This document shows positions 47,896 to 57,471 of a stretch of DNA of 64,000 nt, piece after piece. Every line of letters starts with the position of its first letter. Position 1 is the first letter of the stretch. The translations under genes were made by a program, and so were the position numbers. This DNA comes from Paenibacillus faecalis. GTDB lineage: Bacteria > Bacillota > Bacilli > Paenibacillales > Paenibacillaceae. The stretch lies in NCBI RefSeq assembly GCF_900289175.1, contig NZ_LT985747.1, positions 2,135,912 through 2,199,911 on the forward strand, read 5' to 3'. The notes under the pieces were generated by a model that was given only the letters and a program-made list of their open reading frames with translations, was not told the DNA's origin and did not search any database.

Positions 47896-48217
47896 ATCGA
47901 TCCCCCCAAAATATAAATAATATGATATCTAAACGCATAATACATATCGAACACGAACATTCAGCGCTATCAATTCCAAAATAATGTACCATTCTTCTAT
48001 GAATAAATCGACCTAAAATCATCCATGCAGCGGTGGAGACATATATAATTTTGGCCACATTCGTTAGTTAACCGAGTAGTTTTTTATACAAAAAACAACC
48101 GATGTGACAGGTTTATAAAAGCTACTCTTATGAATAGTCTTTTTTGCTTAGCCACCTCCCCAATTTATGGGAATGTGATAGACTTAATTAGAAAACATTA
48201 CAGAAGGAGAGAGCAGG
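47896..48217. other. Divergent intergenic region
   Basis: Promoter space for the methyltransferase (minus) and the AAA ATPase (plus). No distinct operator or RNA element was seen. Confidence 0.4.
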
Positions 48218-49177
48218 ATGTCGGACCATGATGAACTAGCAGAGCAAAGACGCAAAAATTTAAAGCTCATTCAATTCAGCAAAGAGGATCAAACGCTTGT
48301 TGAGTCGGAGAAACCAAAGGAGACGTTTGCCGACGTCGGAGGCCTGAAAGAGGTTAAGAAAAAAATCAGAATGAATTTCATATTGCCGCTGAAGCAGCCG
48401 GAGGTATTTGCCGCATACGGCAAAGAAGCGGGAGGAAGCTTGCTCTTGTTCGGGCCTCCGGGATGCGGCAAGACGTTTTTGGCGCGTGCAGTAGCAGGCG
48501 AGATCGATGCTAATTTTTTTCATGTCGAGCTTCAGTCCATTCTTTCCATGTATGCTGGCCAGAGCGAGCATAACTTACACGATATATTCAAAAAAGCGCG
48601 GGAAAGCAAGCCATGCGTTCTTTTCATAGATGAAATCGACGCGCTTGGAGGAAGCCGTCATCAAATGCGCCAGCATCATGACCGCATGCTTGTTAACCAA
48701 TTATTGTTGGAGCTTGACGGTCTGCAGGCGGAGAACGATAACGTGTTTGTCATCGGAGCAACCAATACGCCCTGGTACCTTGATTCCGCTTTGAGACGTC
48801 CCGGGCGATTTAACCATCTTGTTTTTGTACCGCCGCCAGAAGAGGCTGAGCGGCAAACCATTCTGGATCTAAAGCTTTCCGGCAAGCCTTTGGGTTCGCT
48901 GAACCTGTCCAAAATTGCCGCAGAGACGAAATTTTATTCTGGAGCCGATTTGGAGCAGCTAGTCAAGGATGCCGTAGAATCAGCGATGGAGCGAACCTTT
49001 GAGAAGGGTGAGATCCAGCCTATTACTCAGGACGATTTAAAGAGATCGGCAAAAGGCCGGAAGGCAACGACACTGGATTGGTTTGCTACAGCAAAGAATT
49101 ACGCGACATTCAGTGATGTAAATCGCGATTATCAAATCGTGTTGGATTACATTAAGAAGCATGGCGTAAAGTCATAG
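48218..49177 (+). CDS. AAA family ATPase (p97/FtsH/Vps4-like single-ring ATPase)
   Basis: A 319-residue classical AAA protein. FADVGGLKEVKKKIRMNFILPLKQPE is the N-linker, Walker A GPPGCGKTF, pore-loop region HVELQSILSMYAGQSEHNL, Walker B CVLFIDEIDAL, sensor 1 VIGATNTPW, arginine fingers RRPGRFNHLVF and sensor 2/helix region FYSGADLEQLVKDAVESAM. There is a 37-residue N-terminal segment without a known domain, no protease domain and no membrane helix. It would remodel or unfold proteins in the cytosol. The next gene, 23 bases on, encodes a TPR protein with a C-terminal membrane anchor, a likely partner or adaptor. Confidence 0.92.
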   Translation: MSDHDELAEQRRKNLKLIQFSKEDQTLVESEKPKETFADVGGLKEVKKKIRMNFILPLKQPEVFAAYGKEAGGSLLLFGPPGCGKTFLARAVAGEIDANFFHVELQSILSMYAGQSEHNLHDIFKKARESKPCVLFIDEIDALGGSRHQMRQHHDRMLVNQLLLELDGLQAENDNVFVIGATNTPWYLDSALRRPGRFNHLVFVPPPEEAERQTILDLKLSGKPLGSLNLSKIAAETKFYSGADLEQLVKDAVESAMERTFEKGEIQPITQDDLKRSAKGRKATTLDWFATAKNYATFSDVNRDYQIVLDYIKKHGVKS

Positions 49178-49200
49178 TAGAATCAGGGGGGAAAGAGTAG

Positions 49201-50073
49201 GTGGAGAACGTACATGATTACGCCGCTTATGCTAAGGCACAGCAGCTTATCGAATGGAGGCGGTATAAAGAAGCTTTGCAGGAAGCTGAGCAGCTAATGA
49301 GCCAAGAACCAGAAGATCCGGATGTCTTTGCGCTGATCTCGCGAATTCATCTTTTAATGAACGAATATGATAAAGCACTACATTGGTCGAACCAGGCGCT
49401 TAGCCGGGAGCCGCATCAGGAGCTGGCTTGGTTCGTGCGGGTCTGCGTTTACTACGATACGAATAAGCATCGGGCTTGCAAAGAAGCTCTGCAGGAAGCC
49501 TTACGAATAGATCCCTATGAGCCTCATTATTATTATCTTCAAGCCAATTTGTTTAACAAGATGAACATGCCAAAGAAAGCGAAGACGGCACTTTCGCATG
49601 CACTTGAATTGCGTCCGGAATCATCCCTTTATTTGGCTGTGTTAAGCTTTACAGAAGCCGTGCTCAAAAACTTTGAGGATTCTGCCAGGTTGGAAAAACT
49701 CGCCCTCAAATACAATACAGAATCATCTCAAGTGTTTATGTATCTCGGCTGGGCGGCTGGCGAGCGTGGAGAGTACAAACTAAAGGAGACTTATATGCGG
49801 AATGCCGTTCGCTTAGATCCGGATGACAAACAGTACCAGGATGAATTTTTAGAGGCGCTTCAGCATAACGAAGTTCTATTTAAAATATTTTTATGGCCGC
49901 TCAAATTTTTGCGGAAAATGAAGCCTTGGCAAGTGCTGCTCACCTGGGTTGTGGCTATGATATTGTTTAGGCCGTTGTTGATTCTGTTTATCGTGTTGTA
50001 TGTGCTCTCGCATTGGGTAACCAAAGCCATCGTACACGTCAAAGTGTTTGGCTGGGGACGCAGAGGAGTATAA
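49201..50073 (+). CDS. TPR-repeat protein with C-terminal membrane anchor
   Basis: A 290-residue protein with about five to six tetratricopeptide repeats between 5 and 215: AYAKAQQLIEWRRYKEALQEA, DVFALISRIHLLMNEYDKAL, ELAWFVRVCVYYDTNKHRAC, HYYYLQANLFNKMNMPKKAK and QVFMYLGWAAGERGEYKLKE. Near 240-270 a hydrophobic helix (LLTWVVAMILFRPLLILFIV) anchors it, leaving the TPR part in the cytosol. GTG start with AGGGGGGAAAG upstream. It is co-transcribed with the AAA ATPase and probably recruits it, or its clients, to the membrane. Role unproven. Confidence 0.88.
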   Translation: MENVHDYAAYAKAQQLIEWRRYKEALQEAEQLMSQEPEDPDVFALISRIHLLMNEYDKALHWSNQALSREPHQELAWFVRVCVYYDTNKHRACKEALQEALRIDPYEPHYYYLQANLFNKMNMPKKAKTALSHALELRPESSLYLAVLSFTEAVLKNFEDSARLEKLALKYNTESSQVFMYLGWAAGERGEYKLKETYMRNAVRLDPDDKQYQDEFLEALQHNEVLFKIFLWPLKFLRKMKPWQVLLTWVVAMILFRPLLILFIVLYVLSHWVTKAIVHVKVFGWGRRGV

Positions 50074-50128
50074 GCTTTTTGCCTTAGCCTTTTGAAGTGT
50101 CGTAAATCGTTTTTTTGTTTTTTTATTT

Positions 50129-50170
50129 AATGTAAGTTCTTGTCCTGAGGTGAAGACAAGAACTTACATT
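50129..50170. terminator. Perfect 16-bp inverted repeat between convergent genes
   Basis: AATGTAAGTTCTTGTC (50129-50144) and GACAAGAACTTACATT (50155-50170) are perfectly complementary around a 10-base loop. It sits between convergent genes and probably ends transcription, though U tracts after the stem are poor in both directions. Confidence 0.6.
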
Positions 50171-50209
50171 TTGAGAGAGCGATCGACGAAGCGATTCGAG
50201 CTGACTTGA

Positions 50210-50845
50210 TTAAGTTAGCGTAACAGTCCTAGGGAAATGGAGGATCCAGTTGATAATTCGAGTAGACAACCATTGTGACACTACCGCCATGATGATGATT
50301 TTCCAATCAATGACGTATGCGGTAAGAGCAAAAATGAATCCGTTCATCCAGAACAGTGATGTGCCAGGTTTAATTCTCTTGTATTTGTAGATCGCGAGGG
50401 CAACATATCCGATCCCTCCGTTGGATACCCGTTGCTTCATCAGTATGGCGACGCCTGTCCCGAGAAATACCGATCCTAGTAGAAGATCCATCCATACGTT
50501 AACGAACGGGGACTCAACGAATACCTCGAAGAAATTAACGGATACAGAAGTTATCGTAATAACAAGGACCGTCCCGAACGCAGTGATACCACTAAGATAT
50601 TGGACCGTTAAGATTAGAAAAATAAAATTCGCTATCCAAAGCCCCAAGCTTATCGGTATATCGAATGCATGGTTCAAAAGGACCGCGATCCCCGCACCAC
50701 CTCCGGATGGAATTGAGTGGGGGAACAAAAACACTGCCATAGCGAAGCCCTGTATGATAGAGCCGACAGTAATAAGGGAAAGTTTCTTTATAAAACGCCG
50801 ATAGAAAAATCCATTCCTTCGGCCGGTTGTGATCTGCACATTCAT
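50210..50845 (-). CDS. YitT-type membrane protein (short form)
   Basis: A 211-residue membrane protein with about five to six helices. GSIIQGFAMAVFLFPHSIPSGGGAGIAVLLNHAF and the second half MDLLLGSVFLGTGVAILMKQRVSNGGIGYVAL repeat the G-rich pattern of the YitT/DUF161 family. Most YitT proteins are about 280 residues and end in a soluble DUF2179 domain; that part is absent here. Function of the family is unknown. It is single and convergent with the AAA/TPR operon. Confidence 0.83.
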   Translation of the reverse strand: MNVQITTGRRNGFFYRRFIKKLSLITVGSIIQGFAMAVFLFPHSIPSGGGAGIAVLLNHAFDIPISLGLWIANFIFLILTVQYLSGITAFGTVLVITITSVSVNFFEVFVESPFVNVWMDLLLGSVFLGTGVAILMKQRVSNGGIGYVALAIYKYKRIKPGTSLFWMNGFIFALTAYVIDWKIIIMAVVSQWLSTRIINWILHFPRTVTLT

Positions 50846-51040
50846 TCGGAACCATCCTTCATGGATTGAGATACAAGCATATCCTGTTTCATTAGTGTAT
50901 GCTTGTCACCAGAAGGTGATGCCGAGATACTGTATTCAAAGAGCAGGGCTATCCAGCTATAACATATATATGGGCTGATTCGGGTGAAATCCTAAACAGG
51001 CCATATCTTGATTACATTTTTTGTTGGAATATGTTAATCG

Positions 51041-51910
51041 TTAAATCATGTAACAAAATTCATCAGTTTTTTTCTCTCTCAACCCAAATTCAAACGTTTC
51101 CTGACGAAGACCACGGCGCAGTGTTTCAAGTGCAAGAATGTCGGCAGGACCGATATTCCCCAAATGCACGTTTGAGCCAAATTTTCGCAGAAGCGAAGCT
51201 TGCTGGTGTTTAAGAGGCGCCTCCCAAATTAGCTTTCTTGAATCCGGCACAAATTTAATAATATCGTTAATCACTTCTTCCCGGCATTCACCATATTTGT
51301 CGTAAATACCTACATCCATTCCTAACTCGCGAGCTTCAACCGTTATAAGCTCCGCACCTGCGGCCAAATCCATTTCCATCGTTTCCGCAAGTGTTACGGC
51401 GTCGATGAGGGAACCGCACAGCTTTTTTCCATACTCCGTAAAAACCTTAAATCCGCGTTGTTTACCTTCCTGAATTAATTCCGTTCGTTTTTTGCGAGAC
51501 AGTTCGATCGTCCCATCGGATACTTCTATGGCGTTAAATCCAAGATTGGATACGGTATTAAAAAATGCTGGAATGACATCTTGCTGCACAGCCATCTCCA
51601 GCAGGGTCCCGCCGGGCATAACCATGATTCCATGTTGTTTGGCCAGATTAATCTTATGAAGTAGCATATCCGTTTTGTATAACGGAGCCGTTCCAAAGCC
51701 GAATTTTACATAATCGATGTAATCTGAGGCGGTTTCCATCATATCCGTAAAGGCGTTTCTGCCAAGGCCCTTATCAATAACCATTGTAACCCCTCGGCTC
51801 ATGACCTCATAAGTATCGCGCTCTTTTTTTTCATATCCGGGATTTTGGCGCAGCCCGCTTGGATCAAATAACTCCATAGGCCAAACTGCACGCAGGGAAC
51901 TGTTCATCAC
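51041..51910 (-). CDS. comA: Phosphosulfolactate synthase (ComA/YitD)
   Basis: A 289-residue TIM-barrel enzyme. VTMVIDKGLGRNAFTDMMETASDYIDYVKFGFGTAPLY, MVMPGGTLLEMA, GFNAIEVSDGTIELS and FKVFTEYGKKL are typical of phosphosulfolactate synthase. It adds sulfite to phosphoenolpyruvate to make (R)-2-phospho-3-sulfolactate. In archaea this begins coenzyme M synthesis; in Bacillus the homologue YitD belongs to sulfolactate production in spores. The MFS transporter gene lies upstream on the same strand and comB is divergent nearby. Confidence 0.92.
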   Translation of the reverse strand: MMNSSLRAVWPMELFDPSGLRQNPGYEKKERDTYEVMSRGVTMVIDKGLGRNAFTDMMETASDYIDYVKFGFGTAPLYKTDMLLHKINLAKQHGIMVMPGGTLLEMAVQQDVIPAFFNTVSNLGFNAIEVSDGTIELSRKKRTELIQEGKQRGFKVFTEYGKKLCGSLIDAVTLAETMEMDLAAGAELITVEARELGMDVGIYDKYGECREEVINDIIKFVPDSRKLIWEAPLKHQQASLLRKFGSNVHLGNIGPADILALETLRRGLRQETFEFGLREKKTDEFCYMI

Positions 51911-52013
51911 GATCTCCTCAATTCTTTTTGATTTATCTGTTTAATCTAACACGGTATCATATGCGCACACCTGAGGGCATGTGCCCAATTTTTCAACCAT
52001 GATAAGATGCCAG

Positions 52014-53321
52014 TTACCCAATCTGGTGGGGAGGTTTAATCAAAAAGAACACCAAGCCTAAAGTAATCAAAGAGAGAGAAGCAACCGTGATAAACACAAC
52101 ATAATCCGATTTATCCATCATCCATCCGAATAGGGGGGGACCTATAGCAACCCCCAAAAATCGCAAGCTATTATAAAGAGACGTAATCATCCCGCGTTCA
52201 CTTTTTTCAACTGCGCCAGTGATGATCGTATTCAGGCAGGGAAGAAGCATGCCGGTGCCTATACTGCTAACTGCCAGCAATCCAATAAATACGTAAATGT
52301 TATCAATAAAGAAGAGGGCGGCCGCCAGTGAAACCGTCATGACAATTAAACCAATATTCATTAGCCAACGTATCAGCAGGCCATTTTTCTTAATCAGGCT
52401 ACCGATTGTGTAGGAAGCAATAACCATCCCCAGTAAAGGAATAGCCAAAATTAACCCTTTCATAACCCCGTCAATTTCGTAAGGCTTGTCCTCCAGGATG
52501 TTGGATAAATAAAAAAGTACACCAAACAGAATAAACAGCCCTAGTGAACCTGCAAAAAAAGCAGTAATGAGCCAACGACCTTTTTCTTTAAAGATCTCTT
52601 TGATTTTCCCGAGATATTTCTTTAGTTTTTGTTTCTGATTGTGCCCCGGTTCTTTGATCAGAAAAATAACGGCGAGCAGCGAAAGTGCACAGAAGACAGG
52701 AAACGCGAAAAAGGAGGCATACCATACAATCAGCATTAGCAGGGAACCGATGATCGGGCTGAGCACCTTCCCTGATCCATTGGAAGCTTCAATTAGACCC
52801 AGCGCCTTGCTCTCCGTCCCGCCATCATATAAATCGCCTACCAGTGCCATGGCAATCGGTGCGGTTCCCGCGGCCGCAACCCCCTGAATCGCCCTGGCGG
52901 AGATAATCACGGCATAAGAGTCCCATATAGCACCAAATCCGGCTAGAATTCCGGCTCCTCCATATATAATCAAAGCCGGTACGATAATGATCTTACGGCC
53001 AAATTGATCCGACAAATATCCGATGAGCGGAATAAATAAACCTGCTGCTAAGGAGAAGATGGAGATGATCAAACTACTTTGAAATTTGCTTATGCCAAGT
53101 TCCCTTTGCATTTCAGGAAGCACGGGGACCAGCATGGAGTTGCCAAATACGAGTACGATCGGAATCGTCGCCAGTGCAATAAATTCCCATACCTGACCCT
53201 TCGATCCGTTATCGGGTTTTGACTTTGACCCAGATTCTTTGTCTCTTGTGTCCGTGGAGTCTGCAAAGTCGATATCGCTAGTGAAACTGATATTCAGTTT
53301 TTGATTTTTTGTCTTTTCCAT
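52014..53321 (-). CDS. MFS transporter (YitG-like)
   Basis: A 435-residue major facilitator protein with a 45-residue charged N-terminal tail and about 12 helices. The loop GYLSDQFGRKIIIVPALIIYG (MFS motif A), AGTAPIAMALVGDLYDGG and LPCLNTIITGAVEKSERG place it in the DHA1-type drug/metabolite exporter group. B. subtilis yitG sits in the yitCDEFG sulfolactate cluster, and here the gene is between comA and comB, so export or movement of sulfolactate is the best guess. The transported substance has not been shown by sequence alone. Confidence 0.85.
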   Translation of the reverse strand: MEKTKNQKLNISFTSDIDFADSTDTRDKESGSKSKPDNGSKGQVWEFIALATIPIVLVFGNSMLVPVLPEMQRELGISKFQSSLIISIFSLAAGLFIPLIGYLSDQFGRKIIIVPALIIYGGAGILAGFGAIWDSYAVIISARAIQGVAAAGTAPIAMALVGDLYDGGTESKALGLIEASNGSGKVLSPIIGSLLMLIVWYASFFAFPVFCALSLLAVIFLIKEPGHNQKQKLKKYLGKIKEIFKEKGRWLITAFFAGSLGLFILFGVLFYLSNILEDKPYEIDGVMKGLILAIPLLGMVIASYTIGSLIKKNGLLIRWLMNIGLIVMTVSLAAALFFIDNIYVFIGLLAVSSIGTGMLLPCLNTIITGAVEKSERGMITSLYNSLRFLGVAIGPPLFGWMMDKSDYVVFITVASLSLITLGLVFFLIKPPHQIG

Positions 53322-53511
53322 GATTTAGCTCCTTGGACTAAAACTTAACTAAAGTTGGCGATGTGCTTGATGAACCCATGCCAGACTAATTATTGCCTCA
53401 CAGAGACTATTTAATTCCGCAATTGTATTTGAAAAAAGAGCACTTCTTTAGTCTGGGCAAATATACTGTATTCTAAAATGCTCCATATTGATGGATGAAG
53501 GGGGATAATGA

Positions 53512-54210
53512 ATGACGATACAGATTATTCAAGGACATCACCATACACTGGAAGCTTCACATATAAATGTTGTTATAGATGTAATACGGGCCTTTACTGT
53601 CGCGCACTACGCTTTTATTAATGGGGTCCAGGGTATATTTCTGGCAGGCTCCCTGGAGGAGGCCTTTAGTTTAAAAAAAATCTATCCTGAATTTATTTTA
53701 GCAGGAGAAATACAAGGTCTTCCGATTCCGGGGTTTGCATTGGATAATTCACCTGTACGTTTACACCAATTAGATCTTCGAGGGAAATATCTGATCCAGA
53801 AGACAACGAATGGAGTTACAGCAACTTTAAACTCATTAAAAGCCGATCACGTTTTTGTTACAGGATTCACAAACGCAAGAACTACAGCAGAGTATATTAA
53901 GAGGGAATTGTTAAAGGATGACGATTTAATTATTAATTTAATTGCTTCGCATCCGTCAGGAGATGATGATCTGGCATGCGCACAATATATATCGGGGATT
54001 CTCCAAAACTCTGAGCGTTTATCGGTGGATGAGACCATTGAACGGATTCAAAAGTCTGAAGCCGCCAAAAAATTTTACGATGATGAGAAATCGGAATTTT
54101 TACAGGAGGATATTAAGTATTGCACAAAAGAAATACCATCCGATTTTGTAATGAAAGTGAATTATAATAGTCCGGTAATTAAAAAGCTCCCGGTAGGCCA
54201 ATTACTATAA
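53512..54210 (+). CDS. comB: 2-phosphosulfolactate phosphatase (ComB/YitC)
   Basis: A 232-residue enzyme. NVVIDVIRAFTVAHYAFINGVQGIFL, PIPGFALDNSPV, LIQKTTNGVTATLNSLKADHVFVTGFTNARTTAEYI and ASHPSGDDDLACAQYI match the ComB family. It removes phosphate from 2-phospho-3-sulfolactate to give 3-sulfolactate. With ComA it supplies the sulfolactate that accumulates in spores of Bacilli. Divergent from the MFS gene; a terminator follows. Confidence 0.93.
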   Translation: MTIQIIQGHHHTLEASHINVVIDVIRAFTVAHYAFINGVQGIFLAGSLEEAFSLKKIYPEFILAGEIQGLPIPGFALDNSPVRLHQLDLRGKYLIQKTTNGVTATLNSLKADHVFVTGFTNARTTAEYIKRELLKDDDLIINLIASHPSGDDDLACAQYISGILQNSERLSVDETIERIQKSEAAKKFYDDEKSEFLQEDIKYCTKEIPSDFVMKVNYNSPVIKKLPVGQLL

Positions 54211-54248
54211 GATTTTTGTCAGGTGACAAGAACATTGTCCCAATGAAA

Positions 54249-54270
54249 GTCGCTATAATAGCGGCTTTTT
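54249..54270 (+). terminator. Rho-independent terminator after comB
   Basis: GTCGCT-ATAAT-AGCGGC (one G-T pair) followed by five T. Confidence 0.85.
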
Positions 54271-54392
54271 GTTTTATAGTAATCGTCAAGAAATGTTTTT
54301 CACAAAATTAACAATTTTATAACATTTCCCCTTACATTTCATTATATAATTATATTAAAAAAATCTACTAAATGTTACCAGGAGGGGTTTTT

Positions 54393-56912
54393 ATGAAAAG
54401 ATTATTATCTTCACTTCTTATTATCTTATTTTTTACTTCTACCTTTATAACTCCAGCTCTTGCCAATGCCAAACAATTGCCTATATCACAAAACAATATA
54501 ACAAAATTAGTTATTCATTCTTCAATCAACAAACTTACGATTCGAGGTACTCCTAATGCCACATCTATAGATGCTAACTTAACAACGATAAATAATCTTG
54601 ATAACATGGACTTTAGCTTAACTCAAGATATGGATATAGCATATTTATCAATAAATCCAAAGGTTGGAAAAAATGAATTAATAGATTTATTAATTACTTT
54701 GCCGCCTAACTTAAATATCGAAATCATTGATGAAGAAAGCAGCCTCGAACTATATGATCTTTCTGGAGAAATATCGATTACTGATAATGAAAAAGACATT
54801 TATATTGAAAATACAGGTAATTTATCAATAAAAGACAAATCAGGGGATATAACAGTCAATAATATGAACCTTTTGGATGCTCCAAGCTCGGATCAAGTAT
54901 TAGAAATAGAGGATGGCTCTGGTAATATTGACTTAACAAATATTAATAGTTCCATAAAAATAGTAGACAGATCCGGCGATGTTCTTGTCAGCAGAGTGAA
55001 TGGTGATGTTGATATTACAGATGATGCTGGTTATATAAACGTTAAAGATGTTACACAAAAAGTCTTTATTGATGATGGGTCCGGTGATATAAATGTAGAA
55101 AGAGTTGGGAACTTAATTCTTAAAGAAACTGGAACTGGAAACATAACCTATGATAAAGAACTACCTATCCCTTCCTCCTCCTTCACCCTTAGACCTAGTT
55201 CAATGAGTAATATGTATGAGGGTATTTATATACAAATAGATGGTGGTGAAAAAACTCCATTTACTTCATCATCACCAATTGATATAGAACCATATTCAAA
55301 CATAGTACTTTCTATTTCGGACTATAAAAATTCAACAATTGATAATTTCCATTTTGATACAGACTCAAGTTCACTTATCCCTAGTTTAATCAGAAATATA
55401 GGGGAAGGCGCCTCAGTTACTATAAATATTGATAATAGCGCCAATGTAGAACTTTTAAATACTCTTATTGTAGGAGAAAAAAACTACGATGAAAGTAATA
55501 ATATTCTTGAAGATACTTATTCGATAGAGCCAGCTTTAATTAAAGATTTAATCATTGGGACTATTGCTTCTAAAAGTACTGTAAACGTAAATATCAATAA
55601 TTCAGCAAATGTTACTTTAGCTAATCATGACTCCACATTACATATTGGTGGTGGAAGTTTGATTGAAAGCGTTATAAACATACCTTCTGATTCAGATTCC
55701 ACAACCATTAACGCTGAAGAGATTAATGTTAGTATTACAAATAGCGCTAACATCAAATCAAAATCAGGCACAAATATGGGAATACTTAGAGTATATAAAG
55801 GGCAATTAATTAATGAAATTATAGATGGTAGAGTCATCTCAAATAGTAAAATAAATCTGAATATTGATAAATCTTCTAACGTATTATCTGAATCAGTTAC
55901 CATTATTGATGGTGAATTAATCGATGAATTAATTGACTCTGAAGACATTGAATCTAGCGAAATTGAAGTGAAATTTCTTGATACTGGAAACGTTGATGCA
56001 CTGATTAAGGTAGAAGTAGAAGAGGGTGAAATTATTGATGAAATACTCGATATGGAAAATATTTATAATTCAACTATAAATGTTGATTTATTAAGGACTT
56101 CAAATGTTACTAGTCCCATATTATCTGTTTATGAAGGTGAGTTAATTGATGAAACCTTAGATGGTGAGGGATTTTACACTACAAATATTCAAATCAATTT
56201 TAATGATTCTTCAAATTTCTATGGAAAACAGTTGTTTATTGAAGAAGGTGAATTAATTGACGAGGTAATGGATAGTGAAATTTCTAATGATTCTAAAATA
56301 AAAATAAATCTGAACAATACGAGTAATATAGATGGTGAAGAATTAAAAATTACCGAAGGTGAACTTATTGATGAAACTATAGATATTGAAGATGATTTTA
56401 CCAAAACAGTCATGGAACTTACCATGACCTCATCTGCTAAAGTTTCTGGAAATAAACTTGAAATTACTGGTGGTGAATTAGTTGATGAGATCATAGATGC
56501 AGCTAATGGTATAGGAAGTATTATTAATGTTTATATAAATGATACAGGAAATTTCAACAAAAAGGGGTCTCAACGAAGCGAGGTTCTAATAACAAAAGGT
56601 GAATTAATGGATGAAATTTTAGATGTAAGTGAATCTATTTCTGTATCACGTGGAAATATAAACATTGAATCAACAGGAAATGTAACTTCTGATAAAGTTA
56701 TTCTTACAGACAGCCAGTTAATGGATGAAATCGTGGATGGAGCTTATGTCGGGGGAAGCGCACTTATTGTAAAGGCTGCCAATTCAGCTAACGCAAAAAC
56801 ACCTTCGTTAACCCTTCTAGGTGATAGTATTTTACTACCTCCTATTGATATTGACTCTATAGAACGATCTAATATTATTTATATTATAAAAAATTCAGGG
56901 CTTCACATATAA
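54393..56912 (+). CDS. Large secreted repeat protein with GELIDE repeats
   Basis: An 839-residue exported protein. ATG 54393 follows AGGAGGGG; the signal peptide runs LLSSLLIILFFTSTFITPALA. The first 270 residues alternate short strands with SGDI/SGNI turns, like bacterial DUF4097-type beta-solenoids. From about residue 320 to the end there are roughly 12 repeats of 37-38 residues with the core x-G-E-L-I-D-E-x-x-D, then a strand ending in a (S/T)(S/G)N(V/I) turn. Examples of cores: GELIDELIDSED, GEIIDEILDMEN, GELIDETLDGEG, GELIDEVMDSEI, GELVDEIIDAAN. The protein is very acidic, has almost no Cys, and has no LPXTG or membrane anchor. I do not know the family. Low GC sets it apart from its neighbours. 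A terminator follows. Confidence 0.85.
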   Translation: MKRLLSSLLIILFFTSTFITPALANAKQLPISQNNITKLVIHSSINKLTIRGTPNATSIDANLTTINNLDNMDFSLTQDMDIAYLSINPKVGKNELIDLLITLPPNLNIEIIDEESSLELYDLSGEISITDNEKDIYIENTGNLSIKDKSGDITVNNMNLLDAPSSDQVLEIEDGSGNIDLTNINSSIKIVDRSGDVLVSRVNGDVDITDDAGYINVKDVTQKVFIDDGSGDINVERVGNLILKETGTGNITYDKELPIPSSSFTLRPSSMSNMYEGIYIQIDGGEKTPFTSSSPIDIEPYSNIVLSISDYKNSTIDNFHFDTDSSSLIPSLIRNIGEGASVTINIDNSANVELLNTLIVGEKNYDESNNILEDTYSIEPALIKDLIIGTIASKSTVNVNINNSANVTLANHDSTLHIGGGSLIESVINIPSDSDSTTINAEEINVSITNSANIKSKSGTNMGILRVYKGQLINEIIDGRVISNSKINLNIDKSSNVLSESVTIIDGELIDELIDSEDIESSEIEVKFLDTGNVDALIKVEVEEGEIIDEILDMENIYNSTINVDLLRTSNVTSPILSVYEGELIDETLDGEGFYTTNIQINFNDSSNFYGKQLFIEEGELIDEVMDSEISNDSKIKINLNNTSNIDGEELKITEGELIDETIDIEDDFTKTVMELTMTSSAKVSGNKLEITGGELVDEIIDAANGIGSIINVYINDTGNFNKKGSQRSEVLITKGELMDEILDVSESISVSRGNINIESTGNVTSDKVILTDSQLMDEIVDGAYVGGSALIVKAANSANAKTPSLTLLGDSILLPPIDIDSIERSNIIYIIKNSGLHI

Positions 56913-56920
56913 TTTTTTTG

Positions 56921-56968
56921 GGTCATCCCTTCTAAAGTATACTTACTTTTGGGATGACCTAATCTTTT
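56921..56968 (+). terminator. Terminator after the repeat protein
   Basis: GGTCATCCC (56921-56929) and GGGATGACC (56951-56959) form the stem, with TAATCTTTT behind. Confidence 0.85.
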
Positions 56969-57450
56969 ATTAGCGTGGAACATTCATGGACAGCATTGAA
57001 ACTTGAAAATGCTGATTAAAGCTACACCAGATAGGACGGAGGACGATATTGCGGAACAGGGAACTCACCTAGGCATTACTAGATCAAGATGGAGCTTATG
57101 GGCAACTGCATTTCAAGCAGTTTGAATATATAATTTTCAGCATACAACAATCGGCTCTCACCTAATCATTGGGGAGTAGCCGATTGTTGTGTTTTCTTAT
57201 AATTCAGCTTGTTCGGATCTATACGGGTGAGCGCGAAAGTTCTCCGAAGAGAGTTCAGGCTTAGTTATTGATACCATATCCAATTAGCTCACGATCAAAC
57301 AAAAAGTTTCTTTCATGTCTTTCAATGAATAACGATCCTTATAATTTTGCAAAATATATGGGGGAATAATTGAGCTGTCTCTTTATCTGTCCCGTTAAGT
57401 ATAATGACTGCGAGGAGGCAAAATCCTAGGGCAAGGGGTGACGAACTATA
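56969..57450. other. Gap with a second strong hairpin before the PTS cluster
   Basis: CAACAATCGGCT (57145-57156) and AGCCGATTGTTG (57178-57189) form a perfect 12-bp stem followed by TGTTTT, so a gene ending here may have been lost. TATAAT near 57398 could be the -10 of the downstream regulator. Confidence 0.5.
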
Positions 57451-57471
57451 CTGGATGAACGAAGTACTTCG

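Noticed and set aside
54900..56800. Regularly spaced repeats at about 110-base intervals, CRISPR-like at first sight
   Set aside because: Repeats lie in one open frame and are conserved at protein level, not as identical DNA repeats with unique spacers.
57001..57200. Possible transposase or T-box remnant before the PTS cluster
   Set aside because: No transposase motif, no T-box sequence and no tRNA-like pairing; only a terminator-type hairpin can be supported.
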